Below are positions 24,059-36,898 of a stretch of 64,000 nucleotides of DNA, in pieces. The notes under the pieces are model-generated. The model was not told the origin of the DNA and did not search any database. It saw only the letters and a program-made list of their open reading frames with translations. Position 1 is the stretch's first letter; each line of letters starts with the position of its first letter. Location: NCBI GenBank assembly GCA_946807835.1, contig OX327683.1, forward strand, positions 13,645,001 through 13,709,000, written 5' to 3'. The position numbers and the translations under genes were made by a program. This DNA is from Ailanthus altissimus. Taxonomy: Eukaryota; Streptophyta; Magnoliopsida; Sapindales; Simaroubaceae.

Positions 24059-26120
24059 TGTAGGAGTATGTGATGATATGAGTGTAAATACAATTTTAAA
24101 ATTTTTTAATACTCAGGGAAAGCATATATACATATTACACTCATTTAATACTTAAAGATATGTATCACATACATATATTTATATTTATATGTATATGTAT
24201 AACAATTATACTATATTAACAAATTGAAAGTACTTATCAAGATGAAGTTAGCTTTACAATTTGTTGAGATCCAAGTGTAGAGCTCACAAGAAATATAACT
24301 TTAGAACAATTCTAGACCAAAATCAAGGTGGGTATTATGGCTCTAGAAGGGTAGTTTATTATAAACTTATAGGATTTTTTGGTTTCTGTCAAGTGTTAGT
24401 ATTTTTCTTCTTTTTCAAAGAGAGAACTTCTTTCTAACACTTAGTTAAAACTCTTAAATTGGCAAAAAAATGACTCTCTCTCTTCTTTTTTAAAAATTTT
24501 TCCTTACATATATCATACATACTTTAACATATTTGTTTTTATTTTATTTTATTCCAAAATACAAAAGCTAAGAGTTCACCAACTCTTTTGTTGAAAATGC
24601 AGAAAAACTATGCATTTATATTTTTCTTTGTCTTCCATTTAGTCTTTGAAAGAATGCAAAAGTCTATTAGAAAATTGTCATTAGCAATATAAGTCTTTAT
24701 AACTTAAAATGACTAAAGACTAATGTGCTAATATTTAATTATTTTAAGAAACACAAGTTAAATTTATTTTTATTCTCAAAATCAATGCAATAATTTTCCA
24801 AATTCAAATTCAAATGCATAGCATTTATGCATTTAATTTAATAAATGGATATTTATGTATAATTTAAAAAAAATCATGACAAGTGTCATACACTTGTCAA
24901 AGTGTTAATTAAACAAATATACATGAAGTGTTATGGTACACCAACTAGGTGTCCAACTATATTTTGACATGTGTTGAATTCTAACAGTTAGAATTCGACA
25001 CGTGTCATTCCTAAGAGATACTAAAATCAAATCCTACTTATTCGAATATTTTCACGGATCGAACTCTTTGATCGTATGTGCTACCCTAGTGCTCAACTAG
25101 TATACTTCATATTGTGAGACTTCCTAAGTTCACACCCGTTCTATTTATCTTATGAAACTTTTCCATATGTATGTGAATATTGCCCCACACACATGTTATG
25201 TATACAATGAAACTATATTCGTATAATCCTTTTGTCACTTATATCCTAGAAGAGCAGGGGCATAATATACCGTTAAGTCTCTATCCGCTCGACCTTATAC
25301 TTATCTTTATATTTGTATTTCAATAAACAATATTTACAAACTCCTTTGCGATAATGTTTTACTTTATGAAAATATTTTTCAGTTAAATACTTTTGACTAA
25401 AAGACTTTCTGAAATACAATCTCAAAGCATTATGATATACGGCCCAACTATATAAGCTAACAAATCTCATATCTACACACACTGGATTCCATGAGCATCG
25501 AACCATACCCAACGACACCCAAAGGTCAGACTATAAAAGATTTCTGACATATATAAAATCTAAATATGGTGGATCACTCACAAGCCCACTGTGGCGCTCA
25601 GGTTAAAAGACCACAAATACTACTCAACTTAAGAAGACCATCCATTAATGGCTTTATAGAATGTCTATTAGATGTCTTCATGAGTTCGTTCAGTGTCAAT
25701 CTCTATTTAACACCTACACACCTATATGAGATTCCACTAAGCTCATAGTTTATTAAGATTAACTGTCTGATTATTCTAGATATAAATATACACTACTCTT
25801 TCTGGTTTTAACAATCGACCCATATTATTAAACTTATGACTAGGAACCAATTTAGAAAATATACTACATAATGACATTTCTTAACAATATTTGCAACTAC
25901 TTGCAACTATGTCACTATAATAAATATTCTTGGGTCTTTGTCATAATTCATACTAGGTTCTAACTTTTAGAAATACTAACTCGTAGTACTGATGTAAAAT
26001 GTATAAAAAGAACAAGATTAATACCATATAATAAAATAATAATTTATAAAAATGCAAATTGTATAATTATAAATAAGATTTATACAAAATTAGAATAGCA
26101 CTTGAGCACCAATTCTAACA
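24059..26120 (-). mobile_element. Solo LTR D of a Copia element
   Basis: Plus-strand ends TGTAGGAG and ATTCTAACA, with TSD TATTT at 24054-24058 and 26121-26125. It matches Copia LTR B in the same orientation, for example 25080-25560 against 17940-18440. Joining across it restores the gag order seen in Athila-1, so it inserted into Athila-2 and then lost its interior by LTR recombination. Confidence 0.9.
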
Positions 26121-26125
26121 TATTT

Positions 26126-27032
26126 ATCATCTCAGGGAAGACCATGACCTTCAAGCCAAATTAGTATCCCTAACTAGAAAAGTCGAAACCTTATAAATGA
26201 AAAGAGTGGTCAATTAAAATCTATTCAAGAAATTATCTGTCATATGTGTGAAACCCATGGTCACTTTACCAATGATTGCCTAAATTTTCTTACATTTAGA
26301 GAATGTCTCCATGAATAAGCTAATGTTCTAAACACATTAAAATGGTCAAACTATAAACCATATTCATAAAACTACAATCTTGGTTAGAGAAATCAACCGA
26401 ATTTCAAAACTCTCAAGCCTATGCACCATATGTCCCACCTCTTAGGAAAAATCTTGAAGAAACTTTGCATGCATTCATTGAAAATTAAGAGTCTATTGCT
26501 AATTTGAAAGATACTCTTGCTAAATTTGCATATGCACTGAACATTCATAAGAAAGGAAAATTTCCTTCCTAACCATAACCAAACCCCAAAGGACAACATA
26601 ACTAAAATGCATGTAGTTCAGGAAGCCAACACATGGATCAAGTTAAAGTGATTATCACTCTTTGAAACGGTAAGGTTGTGGAAAACTACATTCCTGAACC
26701 TTATGAGAATGATGAGTCGATCTCTAAGGGTAAGGAAAATGTTGAACCTACACCTAGTAAAGAAAACACCAAACCTTCAACTGTACCCCCATTTCTTTAT
26801 GCATTACTTAATACTAGGAAGTTAAATCACAATCCTGAAATTTTTGAAATCTTCAAATAGGTGAAAGTTAATATTCCTTATTGGATGCTATTAAACAGGT
26901 TCCCTCTTATGCAAAGTTTTTGAAGGATTTATGCACAGTAAAAAGAAAACTAAATGTGAAAAAGAAAGTAATTTTAGCTGAACAAATGCCATTTTTCTGA
27001 ACAATAATGCTTTGAAATACAAAGACCCTAGT
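26126..27032 (+). pseudogene. Athila-2 gag, C-terminal part with zinc knuckle
   Basis: Resumes gag after LTR D. A CX2CX4HX4C knuckle (CHMCETHGHFTNDC) is at about 26250-26292. The basic and Pro-rich region seen in Athila-1 follows, then EIFEIFK near 26850 (an open piece runs 26678-26860). Frames shift repeatedly. Confidence 0.78.
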
Positions 27033-27590
27033 TGTCCTACAATTTTATGTATTATTAAAGTCATAAAATTGAACAAGCTTTACTTGATCTTGGTGCTAGT
27101 GTGAATTTACTACCATATTTAGTTTATCAACAGCTCTTTTGCTTGCTGATAGATCAATAAAAATGCTAAGAGGGATAGTTCAAGATGTGTTAGTTTAAGT
27201 CGATAAATTCATATATCCTGTGGATTTTATTATTTTGGACACAGAACCTATTAAAGGATGTAATTCGATACCTGTTATTTTGGGTTGTCCATTTTTAGCA
27301 ACTTCTAACGCTTTAATTAATTACAGAAATGGAGTAATTAAGCTTTCATTTGGAAATATGACACTTGAGCTCAATGTTTTCAATATTTATAAGCAACCAT
27401 ATGAGGAGGAGGATGAAAATGAACAAACTAACATGATTGAAACAATTGTGGAGGATCAGATTGAAAAAAATAAGCTTTATTAATCCCTTAGAAATTTGTT
27501 TAATGAATTCATTTGAGTCAAATATACAATTAGATCCTACAATCTCTAACATATGTTCTTTACTTAACTGCGTATAGGTGATCAAAAATA
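27033..27590 (+). pseudogene. Athila-2 protease
   Basis: Contains the Athila-type active-site block LDLGASVNLLPY at about 27087-27120 and, in the frame open 27220-27483, LDTEPIKGCNSIPVILGCPFLA and SFGNMTLELNVFNI. This is the retropepsin that processes the polyprotein. Frameshifts lie at about 27135 and past 27480. Confidence 0.8.
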
Positions 27591-27594
27591 AAGG

Positions 27595-29392
27595 ATGAAA
27601 CGAAAGTTTGAAGAATTAGGAGAAAATGAGGATAAACAGAACAAAATTTCAAAGTTAGAGTTGAAATCGCTATCTGAATGGCTAAAATATGCATTTCTTA
27701 GAGAAAAACAAACTTATCCAGTGGTAATCTCTTCTACACTCATAAGCGAACAAGAAGGTAAGTTAATTAAAGTATTGAAAATACATTAAAATGCAATAGG
27801 GTGGACTTTAAAAGACATAAAAGGCATTAATCCTTTGATTTGCACACATAGAATACATCTAAAGGATAATGTCAAAACTTCCCAACAACCTCAAAGGGGA
27901 TTAAAACCTCATATAAAAGAGGTAGTGATAGATAATGTTCTCAAATTATTTGAAGCATGAATCATATATCTTATCTTAGATAGTAAGTGGGTAAGTCCTA
28001 CTCAGGTAGTATAAAAAACATATGAAATCACGGTCATTAAAAATGAAAAAGGTGAGTTAATACAAACTCAAGTCTCATATAGTTGGAGGATGTGCATAGA
28101 TTATAGGAAACTGAACTCTACCACTAGAAAATATTATTTTCCTTTACCATTCCTTGACCAAATTTTAGAAAGAGTAGCGGGACATCCCTACTATTACTTT
28201 CTAGACAGTTATTCTGGTTATTATCAAATTGTCATAGCAATATAAGACCAAGAAAAGACTACCTTAACATGCCCTTAAACTTTGTAATGCCTCAGCAACA
28301 TTTCAAAGATGTATGTTATGCATTTTTAGTTACATGGTTGAACATTATTTAGAAGTTTTCATGGATGATTTAACTGTGTTTGGAAATTCTTTTGATAATT
28401 ATCTTGAAAACTTATGAAATATCTTTAAAATATTTGAAGAAAAAGGTCTTTGTTGAATTGGAAAAATTTCATTACATGGTCACTTCTATAATTGTTTTGG
28501 GACATGTAGTGTTCTATAAAGGAATTGAAGTGAATAAGGAAAAATTTTAACTTATTGCTCATTTGCCCCCACCAAAAATAGTCAGAGAAGTCCGATTCTT
28601 TTTAAGACATACTGAATTTTATAAGAGGTTCATCAAAATATTTAGTACTATATCTAGACCTTTTAGTAAAAGATATATCATTTGAGTAGACTCAAGTGTG
28701 TCAAAATTAATTTGAAAAATTAATTCGCCTTTTAACATCTGCTCCTATCATATAATCTTCTGACTGGGGTTTGCCTTTTGAGCTCATGTGTGATGCCAGT
28801 GATTATGTTGTTAGTGATATATTGGGATAAAGAAAGGAAGGTAAACCCTATGTATTTTATTACGCAAGTAGAACTTTAAACAGTGGACAAATGAATTACA
28901 CAACAATTGAAAAACAATTTACTTGCTACAATATTTGCATTAGATAAATTTCGTTCTTATTTAATTGGTTCTTTAACTATTGTGTTTACTGACGATGCTG
29001 CTATAAGGCACTTAATGTCAAAATAGGATATAAAATCAAGATTGATTCGATGGATCTATTGCTTCAAGAATTTAATATTAATATCAAGGATAAGAAGGGA
29101 GTTGAGAATGTTGTTGCAGATTACTTATCAAAAATCATATCAGATTCATCAACAGAAATAACGCCCATTAATGACTCTTTTCCTGGTAAATTTTTATTTT
29201 ATGCTATTATAATGCCTTGGTATGCTAATATTGTTAATTTTCTTGTGATAGGAGAAATGCCACCTCAATACAATGCTTAAGACAAAAAGAAATTTCTAAC
29301 TGAGGTGAGAAAATTTGATGATCCTTATCTCTTTAAATATTGTCCTGACTAAATATTTCAAAGATGCATACCCAATAATAAGTGACACGTCC
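27595..29392 (+). pseudogene. Athila-2 reverse transcriptase and RNase H
   Basis: Collinear with Athila-1 35131-36877. Readable blocks are the N-terminal linker (open 27595-27789), [12 protein letters not shown] near 28085-28120, the catalytic FMDDLTVFG near 28360-28385, and an RNase H block with DASDYVVSDILG near 28790. The frame open 29050-29280 holds the link to integrase, with [16 protein letters not shown]. Stops and deletions are frequent. It is cut at 29392 by Athila-1 and resumes at 41336. Confidence 0.85.
29388..29392. repeat. Target-site duplication of Athila-1, left copy (ATAAG)
   Basis: ATAAG precedes the TG end at 29393. The right copy at 41336-41340 is ATAGG, one change. Confidence 0.8.
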
Positions 29393-30814
29393 AGAATATA
29401 GGAGTTATTCCCAAGTGCAGGATTGTCGAAGTAATAAATAACCCGATGAGAACGGGGTCGATCCACAGGGAAGTAGAATTAAAATTACAAATTATAAACA
29501 CTTTAAAGATAATTAATGCAGTATAAGATGTTTGCAAATATTATTTCAATTAACCAATTCAAATAAAAAGCTAAGGTTACGGGGATTTACTCTTGGCATA
29601 AGAAGTAAGAATATATTTAACTTTTTTTTTATAACTCAATTGGAATCCTTACACAAAGGAGGTTCCAACCGAAAAATAAAGCAATTAAAGTTTATCATCA
29701 TTGATATATTGATTAGTATTTATTTATTTCAATTATTATACACCAAATCTTATAAATGGGTTTAAGTATTTATTATACCAATCTTTATATTTGTCTACAA
29801 TAAATCAAGACTCCCACTTTACAAGAAAGGTTATATACACCAAATCTTGTAAATAGTTTCAAGAATTTATTGTGCCAAGTATTAAGTTTGTCAATAATAA
29901 ATCAAGAATCACCACTTTAGAAGAAAGGGTATTAATTCTACAAACAAAATAAATACATCATATATAAGTTTGCATAACTTAAAAATGAAGCATTAAATTC
30001 ATGAATAAATATTAAACATATCTTATTACCTTGCCAAGAGCTTCACTTTTTCACCTTATCTTAAAGAAAATTATTTGGACATAATAAAACTAAAGAAAAA
30101 GAAAAGAAATGGAAGAAGAAATAACATGATTTAATAGTAAACAAGAGAAATAAATTTACAAAGAAATAGATACAAAGGAAAAGTATTTTGAACTAAATTC
30201 TAAATTCTAATTACATTCTTTAAGCATAAACAAGCCACCTATTTATAGAAAAACATGGATAAATCGAGACAAATTTGGAGGGAACCACTTGGTTGATGAA
30301 AGTCAAGAATGGTGGTAAAATAATTTGCATTATTATCACTTTGGCACCCACTTAATTATCCAATTTGGAATTGATGTAATTTTAATTAGCTATCATTCAA
30401 AACATCAAAGTTGTAGATAAGTCTCTTATCTTTCCAAATTGAGTGATATCATACGTATTAGATACGTATTTCTATAGTTATGGGCCACATACTGATGACT
30501 GTTCAAATTGGGCATGTACTGCAGATTAGTTCTGTTATAGGCTATTTTTCACCCTCTAAAAACTCGAATTTCTAATAATTTGTGAAATAAAATATGTTAG
30601 CTCATTGAGTCAGATCTCCACAGGATCAAGAATCACCTCAATTGGATCTTTAGGTAGAAAGTTATGCCTATTTGACCAAGCCTACCACAAAACAGTTAAA
30701 AGATAATTATGTACAATATTGTAAACATACTTAAGTTAAGAAAATTAAATACACTAGTAATACAAAACAATCATGTAAAACTCTTATTAAATGTGTAATT
30801 TCAAGTGTTCATCA
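29393..30814 (-). repeat. Athila-1 3' LTR
   Basis: Plus-strand ends TGACACGTCC and GTTCATCA. The U5 block with GATCGACCCCGTTCTC on the minus strand is at about 29444-29465. It matches 39903-41335. Confidence 0.92.
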
Positions 30815-30850
30815 CACCCCCCAACTGGCTTATTGCTAGTCCCTAGCAAT
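30815..30850 (-). other. Athila-1 polypurine tract with adjoining stem-loop
   Basis: On the minus strand AGTTGGGGGGTG abuts the 3' LTR. Just upstream is a perfect 8-bp stem with a 3-nt loop (30832-30850, plus strand ATTGCTAG-TCC-CTAGCAAT). Athila-3 keeps the same stem with a changed loop (54973-54991). Confidence 0.8.
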
Positions 30851-32046
30851 TCGAGTATAAATAAAATTTGAATACTACCTAAGTATTTTAAATAAAACGT
30901 CAGTTTAAGATCACAATCGCTATGAAGGTTATTTCAATCATAACTTTCAAAAATATTTTTGTGTGTATGTGAATAAAGCCAAAACCTTCTTACCACAACC
31001 ACAACATATATAGCCTTAAAATTTTTCCAAGTAAAAGCCTCAACTCCATATCCTTACAGGTGAATAACTTGTTTAATGGCTTAGGATTTCACTCACGGAG
31101 TTGGAAAACAGATAATCGCTCAAGAAAAAATTATATTTAAAAATAGACAGACAAACTAACATTGATCCAAAGATAGAAAAATCAAATATTTAGAGTCAAA
31201 CTATTATTGCCAAATGCTAGCTTCAAGACTTTAATTATTTAATGCGAATCTTACGAATATAGAATTCGGTGATAAGATTGCTTCCTAATGACTTTAGTCT
31301 TCTAAAATTGAATGAAGACTTTATTGAACTGAATTGACTTCTTTTCTTTCTTTTTTATTTTTTATTTTTTTACTCATTTTTTTCTTTTTCTTTTTTGAAA
31401 GACATAAGGAATCATTACAAAATAAAAATAATTTATCATCATAATACTTTTTTAATTTTTTTTTATCCTTCAGCTAAGCAACCAAATCATTCTTCATCCC
31501 AAATAATGTCATTCCAAATAAAAATTAACCATTTCAAAAGATCAATGAAAGTTCGTAAGCCGTTATCTCAAACCTCTCCACTCACTCACAAAAGATATGT
31601 GAGTTTAGAAAATAATATATATACTTAAACATGAAAATTCTTTTGGCTATATATATTGAATCATCCATCTTACCACAAGGCTTAGTATTGTTCTCAAGAA
31701 ATAATTTCAGAAGTTATTCTTTAGTAACTTAGATAGAAAAAGTGATTTAAACTAAACAATTTTGAAATCATATATCGATAGCAAAGCAAATTTATTTACG
31801 TAAGAGTTACTAAGAACTTAAGTAAGTTCAAGTGTTCATCACAAAGCAACAAACATAAAATACACTAAAAATAAACCAATTAGAATGTGTTTCAAAAGTT
31901 TATAATGTATTCTTTACTCTGCCATTCTAGAGCTAGAATGCGTCTCAAGAATACATAAATAAACATTTTACTCACGCCATTCATGATAATAATAATTTTT
32001 TTTGTTTTTTAGTAAACAAGGTGATAACAATAATATCAACTATCTT
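30851..32046 (-). other. Athila-1 3' untranslated region
   Basis: No gene. It aligns with Athila-3 54992-56146 over most of its length, including the block with CTAACATTGATCC near 31155 and a pyrimidine-rich run at 31338-31400. Two copies of a ~45-bp module lie at 31882-31926 and 31937-31981. A third copy lies inside the basic-protein gene at 33368-33420. The 77-codon plus frame at 31395-31628 has no support. Confidence 0.65.
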
Positions 32047-32083
32047 CCCCCCCCCAACCAAATTAAGACATTGTCCTCAATGT
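32047..32083 (-). other. Internal G-rich tract plus hairpin ACATTGAGGACAATGT
   Basis: On the minus strand a perfect 6-bp-stem hairpin (32068-32083) is followed by a run of nine G (32047-32055). The same pair is at 56147-56180 in Athila-3. It resembles a second polypurine tract about 1.2 kb before the terminal one. Confidence 0.6.
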
Positions 32084-32206
32084 CAAAATATAGAAAGAGT
32101 AAAGTATAGAAGATATCACCTGAAATATCTTTTTATTAAAAATTAAACCTGCAACAAAATAAAACAAGCCACACAAAAAGCTTAAAAATACATAGAAATA
32201 GATAGG

Positions 32207-32860
32207 CTACAGATGAAGCGTCAAATCTATCTTGCGTTTTTTTCACTGTTATCAGTATACCAATCTATCTGACTCATTGTTGGATCAGATAGAGGTGTAA
32301 AGGTTTGTAGTTCATCGAGTAACTGATCAACAGTTGAAGCAAAAATGAGGATCTGTTGTGCTGCTGATGAGACAAATTATTTTTCCACTGCATAATCAAG
32401 AAAAGATAACAACCCATTAGAAAAATCATCAACGTTTAACAAACTAATTGATTTTTTTATGGATTTGCAATTATGCCCATGAGCCAATTTGAAAAATTTC
32501 CTCCAATGTTCCGAAACCTCCAGGTAGAGCTATGAAGGCATCAGTATTACGAAGCATAAAAGAAATTCGTTCATGCATTGATGATACCTGTAACTCATCC
32601 CCAATTGTTTTTCCTACAATGTCTCCAACAGCTAGAGCTTTTGGTATGATACCCAAAACTCGACTGCCATTATTTTGTGCAGCGGTTGCCATACGTCCCA
32701 TTAATCCAAGACTACCTCCTCCATATACTTAATGAATATTTCGCTCAGCTAACATCTTACCAAGGGTTTCTGCTGCTTCTATAAACTCACTAGTTTTTCC
32801 AGGGCTGGATCCACAAAAGACACAAATTTTTATGAATTTACGAGTTGATGATCCTTCCAT
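32207..32860 (-). pseudogene. LOG-family cytokinin-activating enzyme gene, captured, broken (Athila-1)
   Basis: LOG enzymes release active cytokinin bases from cytokinin riboside 5'-monophosphates in the cytosol. The minus strand from an ATG at 32860 reads a LOG N terminus (KICVFCGSSPG) and then YGGGSLGLMG. The longest open piece (32701-32471) has SSMHER and the hallmark ALPGGFGTLEE, which hold the catalytic Arg and Glu of the family. The end reads RKIDLTLHL and a TAG at 32207-32209. Breaks: TAA before VYGGG, TAA after GSWA, a frameshift soon after, another TAA near 32380 and a small indel near the end. It has no introns. It lies 357 bases past the basic-protein gene, in env position. By hand about 73% identical to the Athila-3 copy over 104 residues. 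Family assignment is strong; it is certainly inactive. Confidence 0.9.
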
Positions 32861-33217
32861 GATTACACTCACCCTCTCTCTTGAATGATTTTGAGTTTGT
32901 ACAAAGATGCAGAAATAATGTAATGTATTTATAGAGCCAAAAGGTATTACAAAGTTAAATCACATGGCTATTGGCTTGAAATAAAAGATTCAACTCCTTT
33001 TACCAATTTTCAATTTGTTAGCTAGAAAAGTCACATGGGTTGTCGGCTTAAAATGCAAAATTTTTAAAAAGGATTATAGGTAGTTGATTATTGAAAAGAC
33101 GTTTGAGTTTGAAATGAAACATTTAAAAATAACAGCTATAGTAAATATATACAAGTAGTTGTGATTGTGGCTCACATCTTCCTCTGGTTTTATGTCCAGT
33201 AACGGCTTAAACGCCCT

Positions 33218-33766
33218 CTATGGGTCAGGGATAGGCTTCCCATCCAATTTTCTTATAAATTGGCAAACAGGGTCTTTTAAAGTTAGATTCCCGAGACTGT
33301 ACCTCTCATGTTCTTTTAGGAATATGTCTCATAATTCATGAATTGCAATATGCACATATCCACTAGGATGCGTCTCAAGAGTTCATAAGATATTATCTAA
33401 AGACTCCTTACTCAGGCCATCTTTAATGAACCTAATTTTATCTTTGCGATTTACAGACACCATTCCTAAAGTGCGGCAACGTGTGTTGCAAGTCGTGCGT
33501 GCACACTTGTAACAAATATTTAATCGTTTTGCTCTTCGTTTTTTTGAAAAAGAGCTTTTACCTAAGCCAGGCATGTAGGAAATTAATGAGTCTGAAAATT
33601 CACCTGTCAATCTAACTTTAGCTTCAATTAACCAACGTAAATCAACAGGTATATTCATAATCATTAATAACCTTAATCTTTCACATCTTGCTTGATAAAT
33701 TTTCTTCAAGGAATTTTGAGGCAATGAGGGAAAACGTTTTTTTAAATTTTTTAGAATGTCATCCAT
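33218..33766 (-). pseudogene. Basic Cys-rich protein gene, carlavirus NABP-like, broken (Athila-1)
   Basis: From an ATG at 33766 the frame is open for 127 codons (to 33383), then has TGA at 33383-33385 and a second TGA near 33328. It stays in frame to the shared TAG at 33218-33220. Total length is 549 bp, the same as the intact Athila-3 copy. Visible features are a helical basic N terminus, MPGLGKSS, a basic cluster KKRRAKR, then CX2CX4CX3C (CYKCARTTCNTRC), then FIKDGLSKESLDNIL. By hand 93 of 127 residues match Athila-3. The basic cluster directly followed by Cys pairs and an F-I-x-D-G block is the layout of carlavirus-type nucleic-acid-binding proteins. That link is inferred from motif memory only. 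It sits between pol and the LOG gene. Confidence 0.7.
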
Positions 33767-33840
33767 TTTTTTTTTATAGAAAAGGGGGAAGAAGAGAAGA
33801 TATCAATAATTATAGGAAACTAACAAAACCGATTTGAAAT

Positions 33841-33875
33841 ATCACGGAGTACCGTTATCCGCCACTTAACCGGGG
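33841..33875 (-). promoter_or_regulatory. Conserved intergenic element upstream of the basic-protein gene
   Basis: Nearly identical to 57904-57935 of Athila-3, with one or two indels and few changes. The surrounding spacer is barely alignable. The minus strand can fold ACGG-TACT-CCGT. It lies about 75-110 bases before the start codon and about 105 after pol. Confidence 0.6.
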
Positions 33876-33980
33876 TGCAAAACAAAACTTTAACAAAACT
33901 ACTAAATTAACCTGCAAGTAAAAAAAAAATGTTAGAAGAATAATAAATATATATAAATATGTAAATATATAAAACAAAGA

Positions 33981-35380
33981 TTAATTGGTCTCGTAACAAG
34001 GATCCGACAGGAACGTAAATTCTTCATGAAAAGCTTGGTTTTCTAGAAACGGCTTGAGTCTTTGCCCATTTACCTTAAACACATTCCTATTTCTAGGATT
34101 TTCAATGTCAATTGTTCCATAAGGGTATACATGTTTCACAAGGGCCACTCCATCTTGATCTTAATTTTCTAGGGAATATGTGAAGTCGAGAATTATAAAG
34201 CAAAACCTTCTGACCAGTGTCAAATGTTTTTCTCTGAATTTTTTTATCATGAAAGGCTTTAAGTTTAGCTTTATGAATTTTTGAATTCTCATATGTATCA
34301 TTTCTCAAATCTTCAAGTTCATTTATTTGTAATTTACGTATATGTTCAGCAGAATCAAGATTTTCATTGAAAGTTTTAATAGTCCAGTAGGCTTTATGCT
34401 CAAGTTCCACAGGTAGGTGACAAGGTTTTTCATAAACTATCCTATAGGGAGACATCATTTAGTCTTAAAGACCAATCTTTGCGATTTATGGTTTACAGTT
34501 TTTTCTAAAATTTGTTTTATCTCCCTATTTTGCTAATTCAACTTGTCCATTTGTCTGAGGATGATAAGGGGTGGCAACTTTATGAGTAATGCCATATTTT
34601 TTTTACTAATGTTTCAAATGGTCTATTACAAAAATGCTTACCCCCATCACTTATAATGGCTCGAGGGATTCCAAATCGACTTAAGATATTTTCTTTCAAA
34701 AATTTCATGACTGTTTTATGGTCATTATTTCGATATGGAATAGCCTCAATCCATTTTGAGACATAATCTACTGCAACTAAGATATACATAAATCCAAATG
34801 ATAACGGAAATGGTCCCATGAAATCTATCCCCCAACAATCAAAGATTTCAATAACAAGAATGGGGTTCAAAGGCATCATGTTTCGTTTTGAAATTGATCC
34901 CAACTTTTGATAATTTTCACAAGTTATACAAAATGCATGTGTATCTTTAAATAAAGTGGGCCAATAAAATTCACACTGCAAGATTTTTGCAGTTGTTTTC
35001 TTTGATGAGAAATGTCCCCCACATGCTTCAGAATAACAAAATTCAATAACTTTATTTACCTCATTGTCGGGTATGCATCTTCAAAATATTTGATCATGAC
35101 AATATTTGAAGAGATAAGGATCATCCCAATAAACCTTTCTCACCTCAGTTAAAATTTTTCTTTTATCTTGAGCATTCCATTGAGGTGGCATTTCTCATGT
35201 TACAAGAAAATTAACAATATTAGCATACCAAGGTATTGTAACAGTAGAAAATAAAAATTCATCTGGAAAAAAATCATTAATAGGTGTTATTTCTGTTGAT
35301 GAATCTGGTGTGAGTCTTGATTAGTGATCTGCAACAACATTCTCAGCTCCCTTTTTATCCTTTATAGTGATAATAAATTC
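33981..35380 (-). pseudogene. Athila-1 integrase
   Basis: Minus-strand pol end. In order: linker to RNase H, zinc region, [10 protein letters not shown] and CITCENYQ, then the core. [10 protein letters not shown] holds the first Asp and AIISDGGKHFCN the second (frame open 34981-34580). A broken stretch where the Glu block should be near 34540 follows, then a C-terminal module (frame open 34458-34108) with [23 protein letters not shown] and RSRWSGP. The last codons resume in another frame and stop at TAA 33981-33983. Several frameshifts. It normally inserts the cDNA into the genome; this copy cannot. Confidence 0.88.
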
Positions 35381-36877
35381 TTAAAGCAATAGAATCCATC
35401 GAATCAGCCTTGGTTTTGCATCCTGTTTTGACATTAAGTACCTTACAGCAGCATGGTCAGTAAATACAACAATTGAAGAACCAATTAAGTAAGAACGAAA
35501 TTTGTCTAATGCAAATATTACAACAAGTAGTTCTTTTTCAGTTGTTGTGCAATTAATTTGTGCACCGTTTAAAGTTCTACTTGCATAATAAATTAGATAG
35601 GATTTACTTTCCTTTCTTTGTCCCAATACAACACCAACAACGTAGTCACTAGCATCACATATGAGCTCAAAAGGTAAAGACCAGTCAGGAGATTGTATGA
35701 TAGGAGCAGATGTTAAGAGGCCAATTAATTTTTCAAACGAATTTTGATACTCTTGAGTCCACTTAAATGATACATCTTTTGCTAAGAGGTTACAAAGAGG
35801 TTTAGATATAGTACTAAAGTTTTTTATGAACCTTCTATAAAATCCAGCATGTTTTAAAAAGGATCGAACTTCTTTGACTGTTTTTTGTGGAGGCAAATGT
35901 GTAATGAGTTCGAATTTTGCCTTATCCACTTCAATTCCTTTAGAAGATACTTTATGTCCTAAAACAATTCCAGAAGTAACCATGTAATGACATTTTTCCC
36001 AATTCAATACAAGACTTTTTTCTTCACATATTTTTAAAACTTTTTCTAAGTTTTTAAGACAATTATCAAAAGAATTTCCAAACACAGTTAAATCATCCAT
36101 GGAAACTTCTAAATAATGCTCAATCATGTCACTAAAAATGCTTAACATACATCTCTGAAATGTTGTTGGGGCATTACAAAGTCCAAAGGGCATTCTTCTA
36201 AAAGCAAAGGTTCCAAAAGGGCATGTGAATGTAGTCTTTTCTTGGTCCTCTAGTGCTATGGGAATTTGATAATAGCCAGAGTAACCATCTAGAAAGCAAT
36301 AGTAGGGATGTCCTACTACTCTTTCTATAATTTGATCAAGGAATGGTAAAGGAAAATGGTCTTTTCTAGTAGCCGAGTTCAACTTTCTATAATCTATGCA
36401 CATCCTCCAACTAGATGAGACTCGAGTTGGTATTAACTCACCTTTTTTATTTTCAATGACTGTGATTCCAGATTTTTTTGGTACTACCTGAGTAGGACTT
36501 ACCCACTTACTATCTGAGATAGGATAGATGATTCTTACTTCAAGTAATTTGAGAACTTCAGCTCTCACTACCTCTTTCATATGTGGATTTAATCTCCTTT
36601 TAGATTGTTGGGAAGTTTTGGCATTATCCTCTAGGTGTATTCTATGTGTGCAAATTAGAGAATTAATATCATTTATGTCTTTTAAAGTCCACCCAATTGC
36701 ATTTTTATGCATTTTCAATAATTCAATCAACTTACCTTCTTGTTCACTTGTGAGTGTAGAAGAGATTACCACCAGATAAGTTTGTTTCTCTCTAAGAAAT
36801 GCATATTTTAGTCCTTCAAGCAAAGGTTTTAACTCCAACTTTAAAATTTCGTTCTGTTTATCCTCATTTTCTCCCAA
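35381..36877 (-). pseudogene. Athila-1 reverse transcriptase and RNase H
   Basis: A 498-codon open piece of pol. An N-terminal linker leads into RT with [38 protein letters not shown] and the catalytic MDDLTVFG. The residue before MDD is Ser where Athila-3 has Phe. RNase H follows with [28 protein letters not shown] and [10 protein letters not shown]. It ends at a stop after IRWILLL, where the frame shifts. It is the best-preserved pol part of this element and about three quarters identical to Athila-3 by eye. Separated from the protease by a stop around 36878-36898. Confidence 0.92.
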
Positions 36878-36898
36878 TTCTTCAAACTTTAGTTTCCA

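Noticed and set aside
31395..31628. 77-codon plus-strand frame in the Athila-1 3' UTR
   Set aside because: Antisense to the element, not kept in Athila-3 although the DNA is alignable.
33383..33766. Ribosomal protein S14-like zinc protein as identity of the basic Cys-rich gene
   Set aside because: Basic cluster and Cys pairs are superficially similar, but the Cys spacing and the following block do not fit that family.
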